A stretch of 35,395 bases of DNA. It comes from Pelomyxa schiedti (taxonomy: Eukaryota > Evosea > Pelobiontida > Pelomyxidae). Location of the stretch: NCBI GenBank assembly GCA_020536535.1, contig JAHLWZ010000466.1, forward strand, positions 1 through 35,395. Direction: 5' to 3'. Below the pieces are notes generated by a model. That model saw only the letters and a program-made list of their open reading frames with translations. It did not search any database and was not told the DNA's origin. Position numbers and translations under genes: made by a program. This document shows, piece by piece, positions 20,745-32,522 of this stretch. Position 1 is the stretch's first letter; each line of letters begins with the position of its first letter.

Positions 20745-22235
20745 TCAGCTGCAGAGGTGCCCCGCGCTATTGTTGGAGGGAATCTTGGGACGCTCCCCTT
20801 CAACAACCACTTTCTGGTATATTTCATTTTCTGCCATGGTTTGGAAAAGGGTCTGCTCGGAAAACAGCTGCCATAACGTGAGGCCAATGGCATATCTTGT
20901 GTTTTGGTTAGTCAGATATTAGGGAAGAAGACACTTCACTTACGTATCTGATGCTGTACTGGCACTCTTTCCATTCCACAATTCTGGTGATAGGTATATA
21001 GCTTTAGCACGGATAAGTAAGTGGTTAAGTGGTTAACCGGTAAAACCCATGATACATACGGGTTCCCCCATCGCCTTTGGAAGGAGCTCCCCCTGTGATC
21101 AACCTGCTAAATCCAAAATCGGAAACCTAATTATGTTAAAAGGAAACTAACATCCAGAAAAAAAACCTTCAAATGAAGACTGGAGGTGACCAGAAAGTTT
21201 TCTGGTTTCAGGTCACTGGTGGAGTGAGTAGAAAGGTAACAAGGTTTATTGTTGTTTTTGGTTAGGGTGCTACCAATGCGCCATTCCCAATTTGATATGC
21301 ATATAAGTAATGCCACCTGCCTGCACGGAAGTGGGTTAAGTTCTGGTAGTGTCACCAAACAATACCATTTCCTGTGCCATTTGAAGCTTTTGGTTATATG
21401 TAACTTTTCGGCTGTAGATTATAGTGTGAAGATCGCACTCCATCTGTTCCATGATTATATACACCTTAGGTTCTTCCACACAAACGCCTTAACAATAATC
21501 AGTCAGCAACAAGAAGTGGAACAAAGCGGCAAACCAATGAACTGAACCATTGCAGGATGAATAATAGTCCTAAGTACAATTTACATTAAAAACAAATAGA
21601 AGTCCAGGGAAGGAATGGTACACAAGGTTGCGGGCTTCCCTGGTAATGGCATCAATGTTGTCGGACTTAACAGCTATAACTTTAACAGCCACAGGTGTAC
21701 TTTTATAAAGCTTGGCTGATAGCATAGCCAGGAAGCAGAATAAACACATTAGTACACACAAGATATGCTACTAGTAGGGATAGTAAAAATACCTCTATAA
21801 ACTTGACCAAAAGCACCATGGCTAATCCGATCACGGCTCTCATCATACGATATATCTCCACGTTGATAAACAAGTGTTGATGAAATCTTGAGACTCTCGC
21901 CCTCCGCGTCGACGGCGGCGGCCGCGGTCGATGTCTGCGAGCCCCTTTGTTGTCTTGATGCCGCTCGCTGCTTTTTCGGGAGCTCGGCGACGCGGACACT
22001 GTCCCACAAGTGCGGGCCCCTGTCGGTTGATCGCGCCAATGTGTGTGGCTGCTGCGTCACCGCCCAGTGCACGCCCGCCCACGACGAGAACCGGACAGCG
22101 GCGCGGCCAGTCACACAGGGGAAAAAATTACCTGATCTCGGGATCAGTCTCGAAAACCTGCCGCACCTCTGTGCTTGTGACGTCGCGGGGGAGCCCTGTT
22201 ACCAGCAGTTGCGGGATTGTGTCGTCGAAGTCCAT
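20745..22235 (-). CDS. TKL-like protein kinase with short N-terminal domain
   Basis: Exons (downward) 22235-22132, 22019-21793, 21715-21594, 21541-21535, 21487-21366, 21320-21274, 21215-21167, 21126-21060, 21001-20944 and 20895-20745; 317 residues. The kinase shows GAFGQVYRA, VAVKVIAV (lysine 122), FIGVCVEEPKVYIIMEQM, HCDLKPENFL (H-C-D instead of H-R-D), VSDFGFSR, GTPIYLSPE and SDTYAIGLTLWQLF. FIG depends on a 7-nt exon flanked by introns of 47 and 52 nt. The N-terminus (LLVTGLPRDVTSTEVRQVF) looks like the first strand and helix of an RRM but is cut short. The C-lobe ends early at SAGHLCS, before the usual subdomain XI arginine. The intron 22020-22131 is inferred from phase. It sits 77 bp downstream of the actin-like gene on the same strand. 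Confidence 0.85.
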
Positions 22236-22312
22236 GCTCCGGTATCGGATGTGGTAAAGGGCCTTTTCCAAAAAAAATTTACATCTTTAAACTTTTCCAG
22301 ATGGTATCTGTG

Positions 22313-23558
22313 TTAGACACACTTGTGTACAATTGATGGTCCTGATTCGTCATACTGAGAAGATGTCAACCACATGTCTTGGAATTTGCTGAGAGAAGCC
22401 AGGATTGAACCACCAACCCACGCAGCCTTGTTGGCAACAGGTTTAATAGTGACTTGCATCTGCCTAGTCGCTGGTGCAAGTTTGGTTAGCTCCTTATGCA
22501 TTCTGCCAATGATTCCAGGGAATAGTGACCCCCCAGACAGTATCACGTTGCTGAACATTGATTCTTGTATATCCTGATCGCACTTCGTTATTGCAGTGTG
22601 ACAGGCCACGTGGATTCCAACTAATGGCTTTTCAAGAAGAACTTCTGGTTGAAATAGGCACTCTGGGCCGCGGAATCGCTCCTCAGCAACTGTGACGGAC
22701 TGGCCATCGGGTAGTGTATACTGCATTGCAATAGGCGACGGAGCTACTGCGGAGGATTCCCTCATCTCGGAATCAAAATCTTGAGCTACATATCCAAGGG
22801 TCTCTTTGATTCCGGTAACTCTTTGCCGGTCCAATGGCTGGGGGCTGCGAATAATCTTGGTCATGTAGTCAGTGATATCGCAGCCTCCAAGGTCCAACCT
22901 TTGTATTGCGTGAGGAATTGCATTGCCTTCAAGTACCGGTACTATCTGAGTTACCCCATCGCCAACTTCCACAGCAATTCCAGTTGTGCACCCAGCTGCA
23001 AATACTGAAAGAGTTCCCTGTGTGTGAATATACAGGGCGGGTACACCCCAGCATTCGAACAATATCTGTGCAAGCTTCTCGCGCTGTTGCCTCGGAGTGA
23101 ACGGTGGGTCAGTTAAGAATAGCGGCTGTTCATTGCCATCCACTCTCATTTCCGCCATGATGATATGTGACAGTAATGTCTCCAGCTCATTCCAGCGTGT
23201 GACCACACCGCGATTGACAGGGAACTTCATATCCAAATTCAACCGCTTGGACCTGGTCATCGCCTCATCGCCAACATAATCCGGCATTGATCCCATTCCA
23301 CCCATGATTGGCACGTGGGACTTTGGTGTACCAACAACAGTCTGGGAAACACAACAAGTCCCACATTAAGTAATAAAAATATATCCACCACACACACGAT
23401 ATTCAAGATTAATGGTGCGCAGGGAAGTGGTATTAAAAATAACATCGACGCACGGGGAACATTGCAGGTTCGTCTGTTCCAGCCCTACCGCATTTGGTGA
23501 CCCCACTCCCCATGTCGATCACAATCGGTCTCGTGTCCGCCCCATCGACAGCTGCCAT
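22313..23558 (-). CDS. Divergent actin / orphan actin-related protein
   Basis: Two exons, 23558-23454 and 23341-22313, give 377 residues, the length of conventional actin. The whole actin fold is traceable: IDMGSGVTKCGRAG, FPTVVGTPKS, MGSMPDYVGDEAM, the segment equivalent to TEAPLNP (LTDPPFTP), VGDGVTQIVPV, LPDGQSVTVAEERFR, SNVILSGGS, GGSILASLS and GPSIVHK at the end. It does not show the insertions of ARP2 or ARP3. Several ATPase-site residues differ from actin: the phosphate-loop Asp154 position reads Glu, the His161 position is Gln and the methyl-histidine His73 position is Arg. It is probably an orphan actin with altered nucleotide turnover or polymerisation. The single intron is 112 nt. 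Divergent from the uracil phosphoribosyltransferase gene. Confidence 0.93.
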
Positions 23559-23747
23559 TCCTCCGGTTGTTCGTTCGTGGAAGTACGGCGTTCAAGAACC
23601 TGGGAGAATATCATAGAGTTCGAACCTTGGGTTTTCCTGCTGTGGAAGCTGTGAGCGACAGTGCCAATGTGTGGCATGTAGTATTGTCTCAAAGCAAGGC
23701 TAAAAATGGCCAGCATCATCAATCAATTCCACTAACAGGTAATTAAA

Positions 23748-24922
<1,175 letters not shown>

Positions 24923-25013
24923 GCACACACTCACTAATCACCCAAACAAAAAAAAAAGACATACCATCCCACCATCTTTTCGGTTCTTTTGGCTTTTTGT
25001 CTAATAATCAAAA

Positions 25014-26133
25014 ATGGAGAAATGGATGAGCCGCATGACCCTTGGCGTAGACGATGACGACGAAGAAGACCTGGGAGGAGGAGGAGGAGCCGACAAGGAG
25101 GACCACCACTACCACGACGCAACGGCCGGAGCCGCGACATGCACCACCACCAGCACCAGCACTACGAGCACAACGTCAAGCGAGGGAGAGCAGGGCATCA
25201 GCAGCAGCAGGGGCGGCGGCGATGGGGAGCCCCAACCCCCAGTGGCCGAGGCGGAGGCGGAGGCGGAGGCGGAAGCGGAGGCGGAGGAGGAGGCGGAGGA
25301 GGAGCGAGTGTACAGGGAGGAGGAGGTGGAGGCGGCGATGACGATGGGGGCGGGGCTGGTGTGCAGGCGGAGCAAGGGGAAGGGCTTCGGGGTGTTCGCA
25401 ACCGTGGCCATGCCCCCCGGCCACCTCGTGTCCCGCTGCCCGGTGCTACTGATGAAGGGCCAGCGTATGTCGCCGTCGCCGTTGCAGTTGCTGTTGTGGT
25501 TATTGTTATGATTAGTATTATTATTACTATTTGTTGTTATGTTTATTTTCTACTTCTTATTTCATTTGCTCTGTTGGAGGAGACTCCCACAGGAGTGGGA
25601 TGTTGTGTTGTGGTAGTTACTTAGACGCTAAGCTAATTTGGTGTCGGACAGATGAGAAAATTGTGAATTCTTCTCTGAGGAATTATTTCTGTGTGAGCTC
25701 CGTTCTCGTTGCCACAAGATTTCTTGCGTACTGATACTTTTAATGCATCAAAACATTAGATGAATGGGAGAGACTTGACATTGATGCTGCAATTGCCTGG
25801 GGCCCCGGCTCGGTATTCCTTTCCGAAGAAGGTCCACTGAACTAACTCCCTGTTTTAAGGTTTTCAACCATTCCCACAACGCAAACCTGCAGTACGTGAA
25901 AAGATTCCACCTCAATTGCATTGATTATGTTGCATGCCGTGACATCGCTCCGGGTGAAGAAGTATGAGTTCCCCATACCTTCAAAATCTGATAACATACA
26001 CCTTTTTTTTCTCAAATCATTGCAGCTCACGATCAACTACAACGGAACAACTCCTGATGACAAAACACCTCTAACAGCAAAAGGGTACACGTGGACTGCC
26101 AAAATGACTGATGAAGCAAGTGAGTCCCATTGA
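25014..26133 (+). CDS. SET-domain protein (probable lysine methyltransferase)
   Basis: Exons 25014-25464, 25760-25812, 25860-25961 and 26026-26133; 237 residues. The first ~110 residues are low complexity: acidic, His/Thr-rich, then an Ala-Glu repeat. The SET domain begins with KGKGFGVFATVAMPPGHLV and contains WGPGSVFNHSHNANLQY (NHS AdoMet motif), CRDIAPGEELTINYNG (with the catalytic-type Tyr) and stops soon after; no cysteine-rich post-SET is seen. A small, single-domain SET protein of this type may methylate histone or non-histone lysines. The 295-nt intron 25465-25759 is unusually long here and could hide another small exon. Convergent with the RasGEF gene, 71 bp apart. Confidence 0.88.
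25247..25303 (+). repeat. GGCGGA-type hexanucleotide repeat encoding Ala-Glu
   Basis: About nine units of a GAGGCG/GAAGCG hexamer, coding for an alternating Ala-Glu tract in the SET protein. Runs of GG every three bases on one strand make a four-stranded DNA or RNA structure possible. Such tracts change length easily. Confidence 0.85.
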
Positions 26134-26204
26134 GGAGACTGTTTGTAATGCCAGACAAAGTGAAGAAAGAGGAAAGAATCATTCTATTCAAAGTACAATT
26201 TTCG

Positions 26205-29200
26205 TTATGGATTGTGTGTTGCAGTAGGACGAGGTTCCGCAATAAGTGAAAGGTCAAAGCACTCCTTTTCAGAGACACCCTTCACATGCTGGTTCAGGAA
26301 GGTGTAAATACTGCACAAGCAAGGCGGATCAGTAAGGCTTATACAATACTTGTTGGGGAGAACCTTTCAACTTTGGCAAAATTGTAAGGCTGTTGTTGGT
26401 ATCTCTGCAGTTCCTGTATTACGCCAGCCACCATGGCAAATTTGCAATAGTTAACAAGGCCTGCTTCTGTTGTATCTGGATTTCCCTCCTCTGCAGTATA
26501 GTATTAGAACCTGCCATTGGGTAAAAAAAAAAAGGAATACACACCAATGAATGTGAGGTCACTGAGATATACCCCAAGGTAAGGGATGCATGGTGGATTG
26601 GCTCTTCTTACGGCATCTCGGTATGCCGCGAAGTTGCCCGTGGGTGCTGTAAGTGTAGAAACTTTGTCCATCACTTTGTTGTTGTCTTTGAACTTGAAAT
26701 GGAAGTTGTAAGTGATATACTTCAATGCAGAAAATAATCGGATTGCACTACTAACCTCAGCCCACATTATTTTGAGCCGGCCGACGGAGGAAGAGCTAAG
26801 TCCGGATGAAATTTCAAATACAGCATTCAGATTGTTCAATTTGATAAGCTCCTGTAGTGAGGTTTAGATGGGAAATAAAATGGAGCAGAATGGGCTGGAA
26901 CTCACTTCCAGTACTTTAGTGAATCGCTTTAAAATGCCAAGCCTTCTTTTTAGAAGTGGTTCTTTGCAAATAGTATAAGAAACCCAGTTGCTTATCTGGA
27001 TCCTTGCTAAATACACTAAAGTTTGAAAGGATATCTGCACACTGTGTTGAATTTATGGATCATGGCAAGTAGATTGGGGCTCTTGAGCTCCTTATCTTTC
27101 TTAGACCAGGAAAGAGAAAACATCTCTTTTGCTTGTATGGTCTATTTGTGTATGAGAATCAAAAAACTCCTAACGGAAAACTTACCCGGAATATATCGAA
27201 TTCCATCAGTGAGAGCTGCCTGGCAATCTCAATTGGATCCATATCCTCAAATCCTGGCCTAGCAGTAGGAGGCAATATAGAAGCGGGCGGTGGTTGACTG
27301 AAAACATAAGGCCTGGGTAAGTGGGAGTTCTACAGAAACGTGTACAGTTAGATCGAATCCAAGGAGTCTCCTACGTACAAAAGGGGCAATAACTTTCTTC
27401 TCGAAATTAGTTCGTAATGTTGCTACAATGGTGTCATTCTTCTGGTTCTTGTCAAGAAACTCTTTGGTTGCTTCAATCACCGAATCTTCTTCAAAGTCAT
27501 GCCAGTAGTGGTCCACCCACCGTTTCACAATGTTTACGATTCTACCGGTGTGAAATTAACGTTCAAGGAGTATTTGGATTGTAATGACCTCAGCCGGGTC
27601 TTCTTCTTGTTTAAAACTTTGTCTGCCACGGACTGGAAAAGAAGTGTTAGTTGCACCCAAATAAATTTAATGGAACAAACCCCATCCGCTATTTCAGCAG
27701 CACTACTCAAGTTGTCTTCATATCTGAGGGAATTTAGTACTAATGACATAAGTGGTAACACCCACGCTTTAAACAAAATACGCAGGACTGTTAATGTCTC
27801 AGTGAAACTTCTGAATATAAGCATAAAAATAACAGAATATGTGCCTGAAAGTAACTCAGTAATGGAACGATTGCCTTGGAGAAAGCAAACAAATCACCAT
27901 CAGCATTGGGGGAAAATAAAAGCTCAACCAGTTTCTGGACGGTTCCTGGACAGTGGTTGGAAACGATTCATCGTCAAAAGGGAGACTCTTGAAACCTGCT
28001 TTGAGTTCTCTGGTTTCCACGCCATTTTTGGTCTCCAATGCGTAAACAAGTCCTTCCTCTTGTTGCACTCCAGACTGTAAAAAAAAATCAGTCAAAGCTA
28101 TTGGTTTCAGTTTTGAAAATCACAGTGGGTGTAGTTTCTGCAGCCTCTGCTTCGGCTGTGGATGTTGGAGTGGGTGCCGGTGGAGTAAGCATTTCTTTTA
28201 GGTGGTCTTTCTAAATCTTGTAAGTTTTAAGTGCGGTTCAACAACAATATTTTACTTGCTCTGGTGTTAGAAGAGACATTGCTGTAGAGTGCTCTTCAGA
28301 TAAGATAAGAATATTTTTCTGAGGATGGATTTGTTACATGTAAAGAGTGGTGGGAAATACGAACCAATGTAATCACATTGGAAAGTAATGATAGTAACTC
28401 AAACCGTCGAATTGTATTTTCTAACTTAGCGCTTGCCATATAAACTTCAGGATGAATTGCTTTGCTGTGCATCTGGACTGCATTATATATTTGAGTGATA
28501 ATGCCACTCTGTTCAGGAAATCGTTTCAGTCCACTTTTTGTTTTGTTAAAACGATTAACAAAGAGAGCTTTTCCTCAAGTACATACATTTCTTTAAGAAT
28601 GGAAAGATTAGCATGCAATGAGAGAATATCAGTGGACAGCATCTTGTTTTCATCAACAACGCTCTCTAAATTTGTTAAAACCGGAAAGAATTCTGCTTCT
28701 ATTACCAATGCTACTTGTTTTTAGTTGCCATCTAGAAGATATCTCTTCAAGAAGACTGCCTCCCACTTGCTTGATATTCACCCTGAATTAAAGTTACGAA
28801 TCTGAACAATTGCAAAATTGAGATACGTTGCTGAAGTTGAGGATCGCAGTGGGGTTGAGCTAGCTGGAAGCGGATTTATTGCTAATTGAGAAACACCTGA
28901 GGAAAGTGACACAGTATGCCTATAAGAGGCAGGTGGTTGTGGTCTACCAGGGTTTGAAGGTGACATGTTTGATGAGGACAGACTTTTTGGTGGCTGTGGT
29001 CTGTTTGCAGGAGTGACTGGACTGGAAGAAATGTGCGAAGCAGTGGAGCTTGGTGGGTGAGGTGAAAGAGGTGGAGAAACAGATAGCGGGCCAGGGCCCG
29101 GCGGCAAAGGGGCTGGAGCAGTTGGCTTGGAAGGACACCATATTGGACTTTCTGCCAATATTTGTTAGGTCAGAAGTACATGTTGTGTCTTACGAACCTT

Positions 29201-31020
29201 TTAAAATTCCCTTCTGCACAACTTCTTCGGGAGTGATTCTGGTTTCCAGAAATTCAGAAATCACTTCACAGACTTCGTCTTTATTCTGTAGTGGAAGAAC
29301 GTTCTCCTTAGGCATATCTGGGGGTTTTGGGACCGTTGCGGAAGGAGATCTTGGTGGTGGTAACGTTGGGGGAAAACCTACACTTGCTTGAGAAATTCAG
29401 TGTGTTTCACTGGGGAATTTTACCCTTTCCAATTGGTGGCAATGATAGACGATTAGCTGTCTTGTTTGGCTAGGGAATATGAGATCGAAAAGGGAAAGGA
29501 AATTTGGTTACCATGTCTGCTGGTTTTGCAATAACTGCTGGGCCTTTGACGTTGGACGTTGAGTTACGCAAAGGTTGATTAGATAAGAGAAGTGATGAGA
29601 CATTAGAAGATGGTGTCACAGTTGGTGAAGGAGGAGAGTTTTTCCCTATAACAGCAAGTGACGCTGCTCTTCTTAAGGGTGGTTGCGTCTTGTGTTTGTC
29701 TACTGAAAGGGTTACACAAGATAAAAAAAAAGGTGGGGCGTGGGTGGGGGGCTGCCTGCTATTTGGAAACTGTTTCGCAGAGCTGCAACCACTGGAGGAG
29801 GAGATGTTTCAGTATGTCTTGGCAGCGCACCAGGTGATTGCTGACTGGGAGGACCTATCTTTGGTGACGGGTTGCTTGTTTGAGATAGAGGAGGAGGGCC
29901 AATATGCTGGGGAGGTGGAGGGCCAATTGGTTGCGGAGGTGGGGGACCAATTGGCTGGGACGGCGGGGGGCCAACTGGTTGTGGAGGTGGTGGACCAACA
30001 GGCTGCGGAGGCGGAGGGCCTACTGGCTGGGGAGGTGGCGGCCCAATTGGTTGCACAGGGGTGTCAACTGGAGGTGGCGGTCCAATTGGTTGCAGTGGGG
30101 GTGGAGGAGCTGTAATTGGTTGGGGAGCGATTGGCTGAGGAGGGGGAAAATTAATCATATCTGGAGGTGGTGGTAGGTCAGGTGTAGCAGGAGGTGAAGG
30201 AACATCGGGTTGAAGTGGAGTGGGGGGTGGGGTAGAGGGGGGAAGTGGAGCTGGTGCCAAAACTGGAGGTGGTGCCGGCGTGAACAGGACAGGAGGTGGT
30301 CCAAATGACTCTAGAGAAAGCGGAGCAACTTGTGGTGGGAGAGATGGGGGCCGAGGAGAGGTTGAGGGCAAAGGAGGGTGTGGACTATTTGTGTTCTGAA
30401 AGTTGTCACTAACAGGAGGCTGAGGGATTGGTGGTGCTGGGGATGCCTGTGGAGGAGTTCCGGTTTGAATCCCTTTAATGGCTGCCAGTGCAGCAAGACA
30501 CCGGTAGACCTAGAGTTGTTAAAATGGAATGACAAAAAGTATTATGCTGAGTGCCTGTGGAATGTTGTATTCGTTGTACAGATCAGTTACACTAAATATA
30601 TCATCTTTTGACACCCCGAGAGTTTTACATGCAGTGAGGAAATTCTCAATATTGATCTGAGAAGATATTGGGATTTTATTTATTCGGTCCTGTAGCACTT
30701 TACCTTGTGGTGCAAAACACTTGGCTTGGGTGCAGGTGCTATGTTTGGTGATATAGTATTTACAGCACTATTTAAGAATCAATATACATAACCAAACCAA
30801 GGTTGTTACAGACTTGATTAAAATTACACCAGACCGAATGGCCTTTGGCAGAGTTGCAGGATCCAGAGTTGATAACGCGGTATCAGAAGGCAGGCATGTC
30901 TGAAGGAACTTCAGTGTCCCTAAGTCCCTTCATTATCATATTGCAAATGAAATAACAACAAACAAACACGCAGGGAATTGTTGTAAAAATTGTTGACGTT
31001 CACACACCCCCAGCGTCCAT
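26205..31020 (-). CDS. Ras guanine-nucleotide exchange factor: CH, Pro-rich, RasGEF_N, RasGEF
   Basis: Twenty-seven exons (downward): 31020-31008, 30919-30814, 30767-30704, 30656-30555, 30509-29771, 29702-29512, 29469-29424, 29377-29198, 29151-28827, 28782-28706, 28665-28553, 28508-28365, 28318-28256, 28210-28124, 28074-27996, 27945-27898, 27844-27766, 27723-27681, 27632-27589, 27541-27379, 27329-27186, 27141-27043, 26995-26906, 26851-26756, 26692-26545, 26490-26345, 26288-26205; 1170 residues. A calponin-homology domain (ATLPKAIRSGVILINAVNTI, INIENFLTACKTLGV, FSVTDLYNEYNIPQ) leads into ~500 Pro-rich residues, a helical stretch, RasGEF_N (KAGTVQKLVELL, IFRSFTETLTVLRILF, IVNIVKRWVDHYW) and catalytic RasGEF (MDPIEIARQLSLMEF, KSPNLLAMIHKFN, ISNWVSYTI, PCIPYLGVYLSDLTFI). 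It should load Ras with GTP, probably near actin. The intron 30510-30554 starts with GC. Confidence 0.92.
29890..30120 (-). repeat. Tandem 24-nt repeat encoding GPPPPQPV/I units
   Basis: Within the Pro-rich part of the RasGEF, about seven near-identical eight-residue units (IGPPPPQP or VGPPPPQP) follow one another, each 24 nt. Poly-Pro of this type binds profilin, SH3 or WW domains in other proteins. The DNA repeat is visible on the + strand as repeated CCAATTGG/CCAACTGG boxes spaced 24 bases apart. Confidence 0.85.
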
Positions 31021-31214
31021 CGTCCAACTGTTCGAAAAACAGAGAGTTTTTTTTACCGCGAACTGATTTCTCCAAGCAACAACCACGAAGGAGAAAAGCC
31101 GGTAATCAAAAACCACAAAACGAAAATGGCAGTCTGCTATTCTCAGTATTGTGGGGGACAGGAGAGACGGTGTCCCATGATCACGGCAAACGGGGACCCT
31201 CCTTGCACTTGAAT

Positions 31215-32215
31215 TTATCTTGTACCCTTGTTTCCGGCTCGGCGTAACTCTGTGGATGAAATCTGTTGTTTTGTATCCTGGTTAGACAGATAAAAAAAAA
31301 AGAAGGAATATACATCAAGCCGGAACGGCAGTTCTGAGAGCAAGCCATGGAATTGTTGCATTGGCAGTGTTGGTAGCAATGTGGTCAGTGTTTGGTAGCC
31401 ATTGTCCATCTTCCGGCCGGCAACAAGGAATTTGCAGCCCAGAGACTGTATCTCGCCCAGAACCCGCGTTGCTTCTTCCTCGGAATTGTTGTAGTACTTG
31501 GTGTTCAACAACCTGCAGAATAGAGGTTTGTATGTGTTTCGTTCGGTGTGTTTGTTGTGCAAACCTCACAACTGTGTCAGTTCCGACTAGGAAGGTACTT
31601 CCAGGGTATAAGCGGGCTTTATCAATAAAAAGTGCAGTCCTTGACAGCAGAAGCGGCCATCGCCCTGTGCGAGAATGTTAACATTTATTGAATGATAAAA
31701 ACAAACCTGCAAACTGAGCTGCTCTGACCAAAGTTTCGGCCGCCGAAAGACCGGGTTTATCTGCATTGGTAACACCAAGTTCGGCATAGACAGTAGGTGA
31801 CCCAAGTTGGCTTTCGGCTTCACTACTCGTTGGTTAATACTCGCCAAAGAAAGTTGTGGCAAGGGAAAAAAACCGCATGAGAGCTCGGTGGCCAATATGA
31901 AACGGGTTGAAAGACCCCGTGAAAATGATTCTATTCCCTGGTGGCAACCTGAAACTTCATTGAGTGTATCGAAATGAAGAGGAAAAGCAAACGTTGACAC
32001 CACTTGGCCATTGGGAGGTAATAGTAAAAGGTTTGTATTTCCAGACAACAGAGATTCCACATGTTGCAAGAGAGAACATACAGTGGGTGTCACGGCGGGC
32101 CTGTCAACGATCTATGGTGCAAAAAGCGTGAGTTTTCCCTTAAAGGAAAGGTAAAATAAATGCTCCTTGCCAGAGACTTAAGGACAACCGTGGCTTGTAA
32201 CAGAGGCAATGCCAT
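31215..32215 (-). CDS. NadD/NMNAT-like nucleotidyltransferase
   Basis: Exons (downward) 32215-32186, 32111-31999, 31930-31874, 31825-31707, 31664-31565, 31512-31314 and 31262-31215; 221 residues. The Rossmann-fold nucleotidyltransferase signature is clear: VVIIFTGSFNPFHIGHRAL with the HIGH motif, AELGVTNADKP, TALFIDKARLYPGSTFLVGTDTVVRLL, and the ISSTELRR motif at the C-terminus. This fits nicotinamide/nicotinate mononucleotide adenylyltransferase or a related cytidylyltransferase; the substrate is not certain. The N-terminal ~50 residues (VTPTVCSLLQHVESLLSGNTNLLLL) may be the remnant of a CinA-type domain often joined to this enzyme. The first exon (30 nt) and start are tentative. Confidence 0.88.
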
Positions 32216-32241
32216 CGATGTCACAATGGAGGATAAGTGCC

Positions 32242-32522
32242 TTACATCACTGACTTCGGCTGACACGTGACTGTCACCTTAGCATAGGTTAAAACAAAAA
32301 TAGAATCGAGGTTGTCCACAAGAATAGTGTATCCCAAAATGATTCCGATAAAAAGGGTAAGTGCAATCCACAAATTGAGTACCAAACACACCCAAATCAC
32401 TACATGTATTTCAGTTTTCTTAACTTCCTCAATAGGAAATATAACAATCCCCACCCCTATTGCCTTGCCGCTTATCCCGTAGGGATTGGGATCCAGCTGT
32501 AGAGCCTTGGTGAAGGCTCTGC
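32242..32522 (-). CDS. Small membrane protein, last exon only (5' end unresolved)
   Basis: An open frame from a likely splice acceptor (TAAACAG at 32529-32523) to TAA 32242 reads AFTKALQLDPNPYGISGKAIG, then two hydrophobic segments (VVIWVCLVLNLWIALTLFIG and IILGYTILV) and a short tail. It looks like the end of a small two-helix membrane protein, perhaps of the endoplasmic reticulum, but I do not recognise it. A possible upstream exon lies at 32549-32712 (VCYNRSQSRVIVLRPGCW), yet no donor in the right phase and no ATG were found. The stop is only 26 bp from the start of the nucleotidyltransferase gene on the same strand. Confidence 0.35.

Noticed and set aside
23605-23635. A GTTCGAACC box resembling a tRNA T-loop.
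   Set aside because: No matching acceptor stem or anticodon arm nearby; it lies between the divergent actin and uracil phosphoribosyltransferase genes.
25109-25424. Ser/Ala- and Pro-rich minus-strand frames opposite the SET gene.
   Set aside because: Antisense reading of the Ala-Glu hexamer repeat.
27534-27600. Apparent frameshift in RasGEF_N between NVNFTPVES and RIVNIVKRW.
   Set aside because: A normal 47-nt GT..AG intron at 27542-27588 joins TRLR to IVNIVKRW in phase.
29700-30510. Formin FH1 region.
   Set aside because: The poly-Pro tract first suggested a formin, but downstream exons are RasGEF_N and RasGEF and the upstream exons are a CH domain; no FH2 motifs are present.
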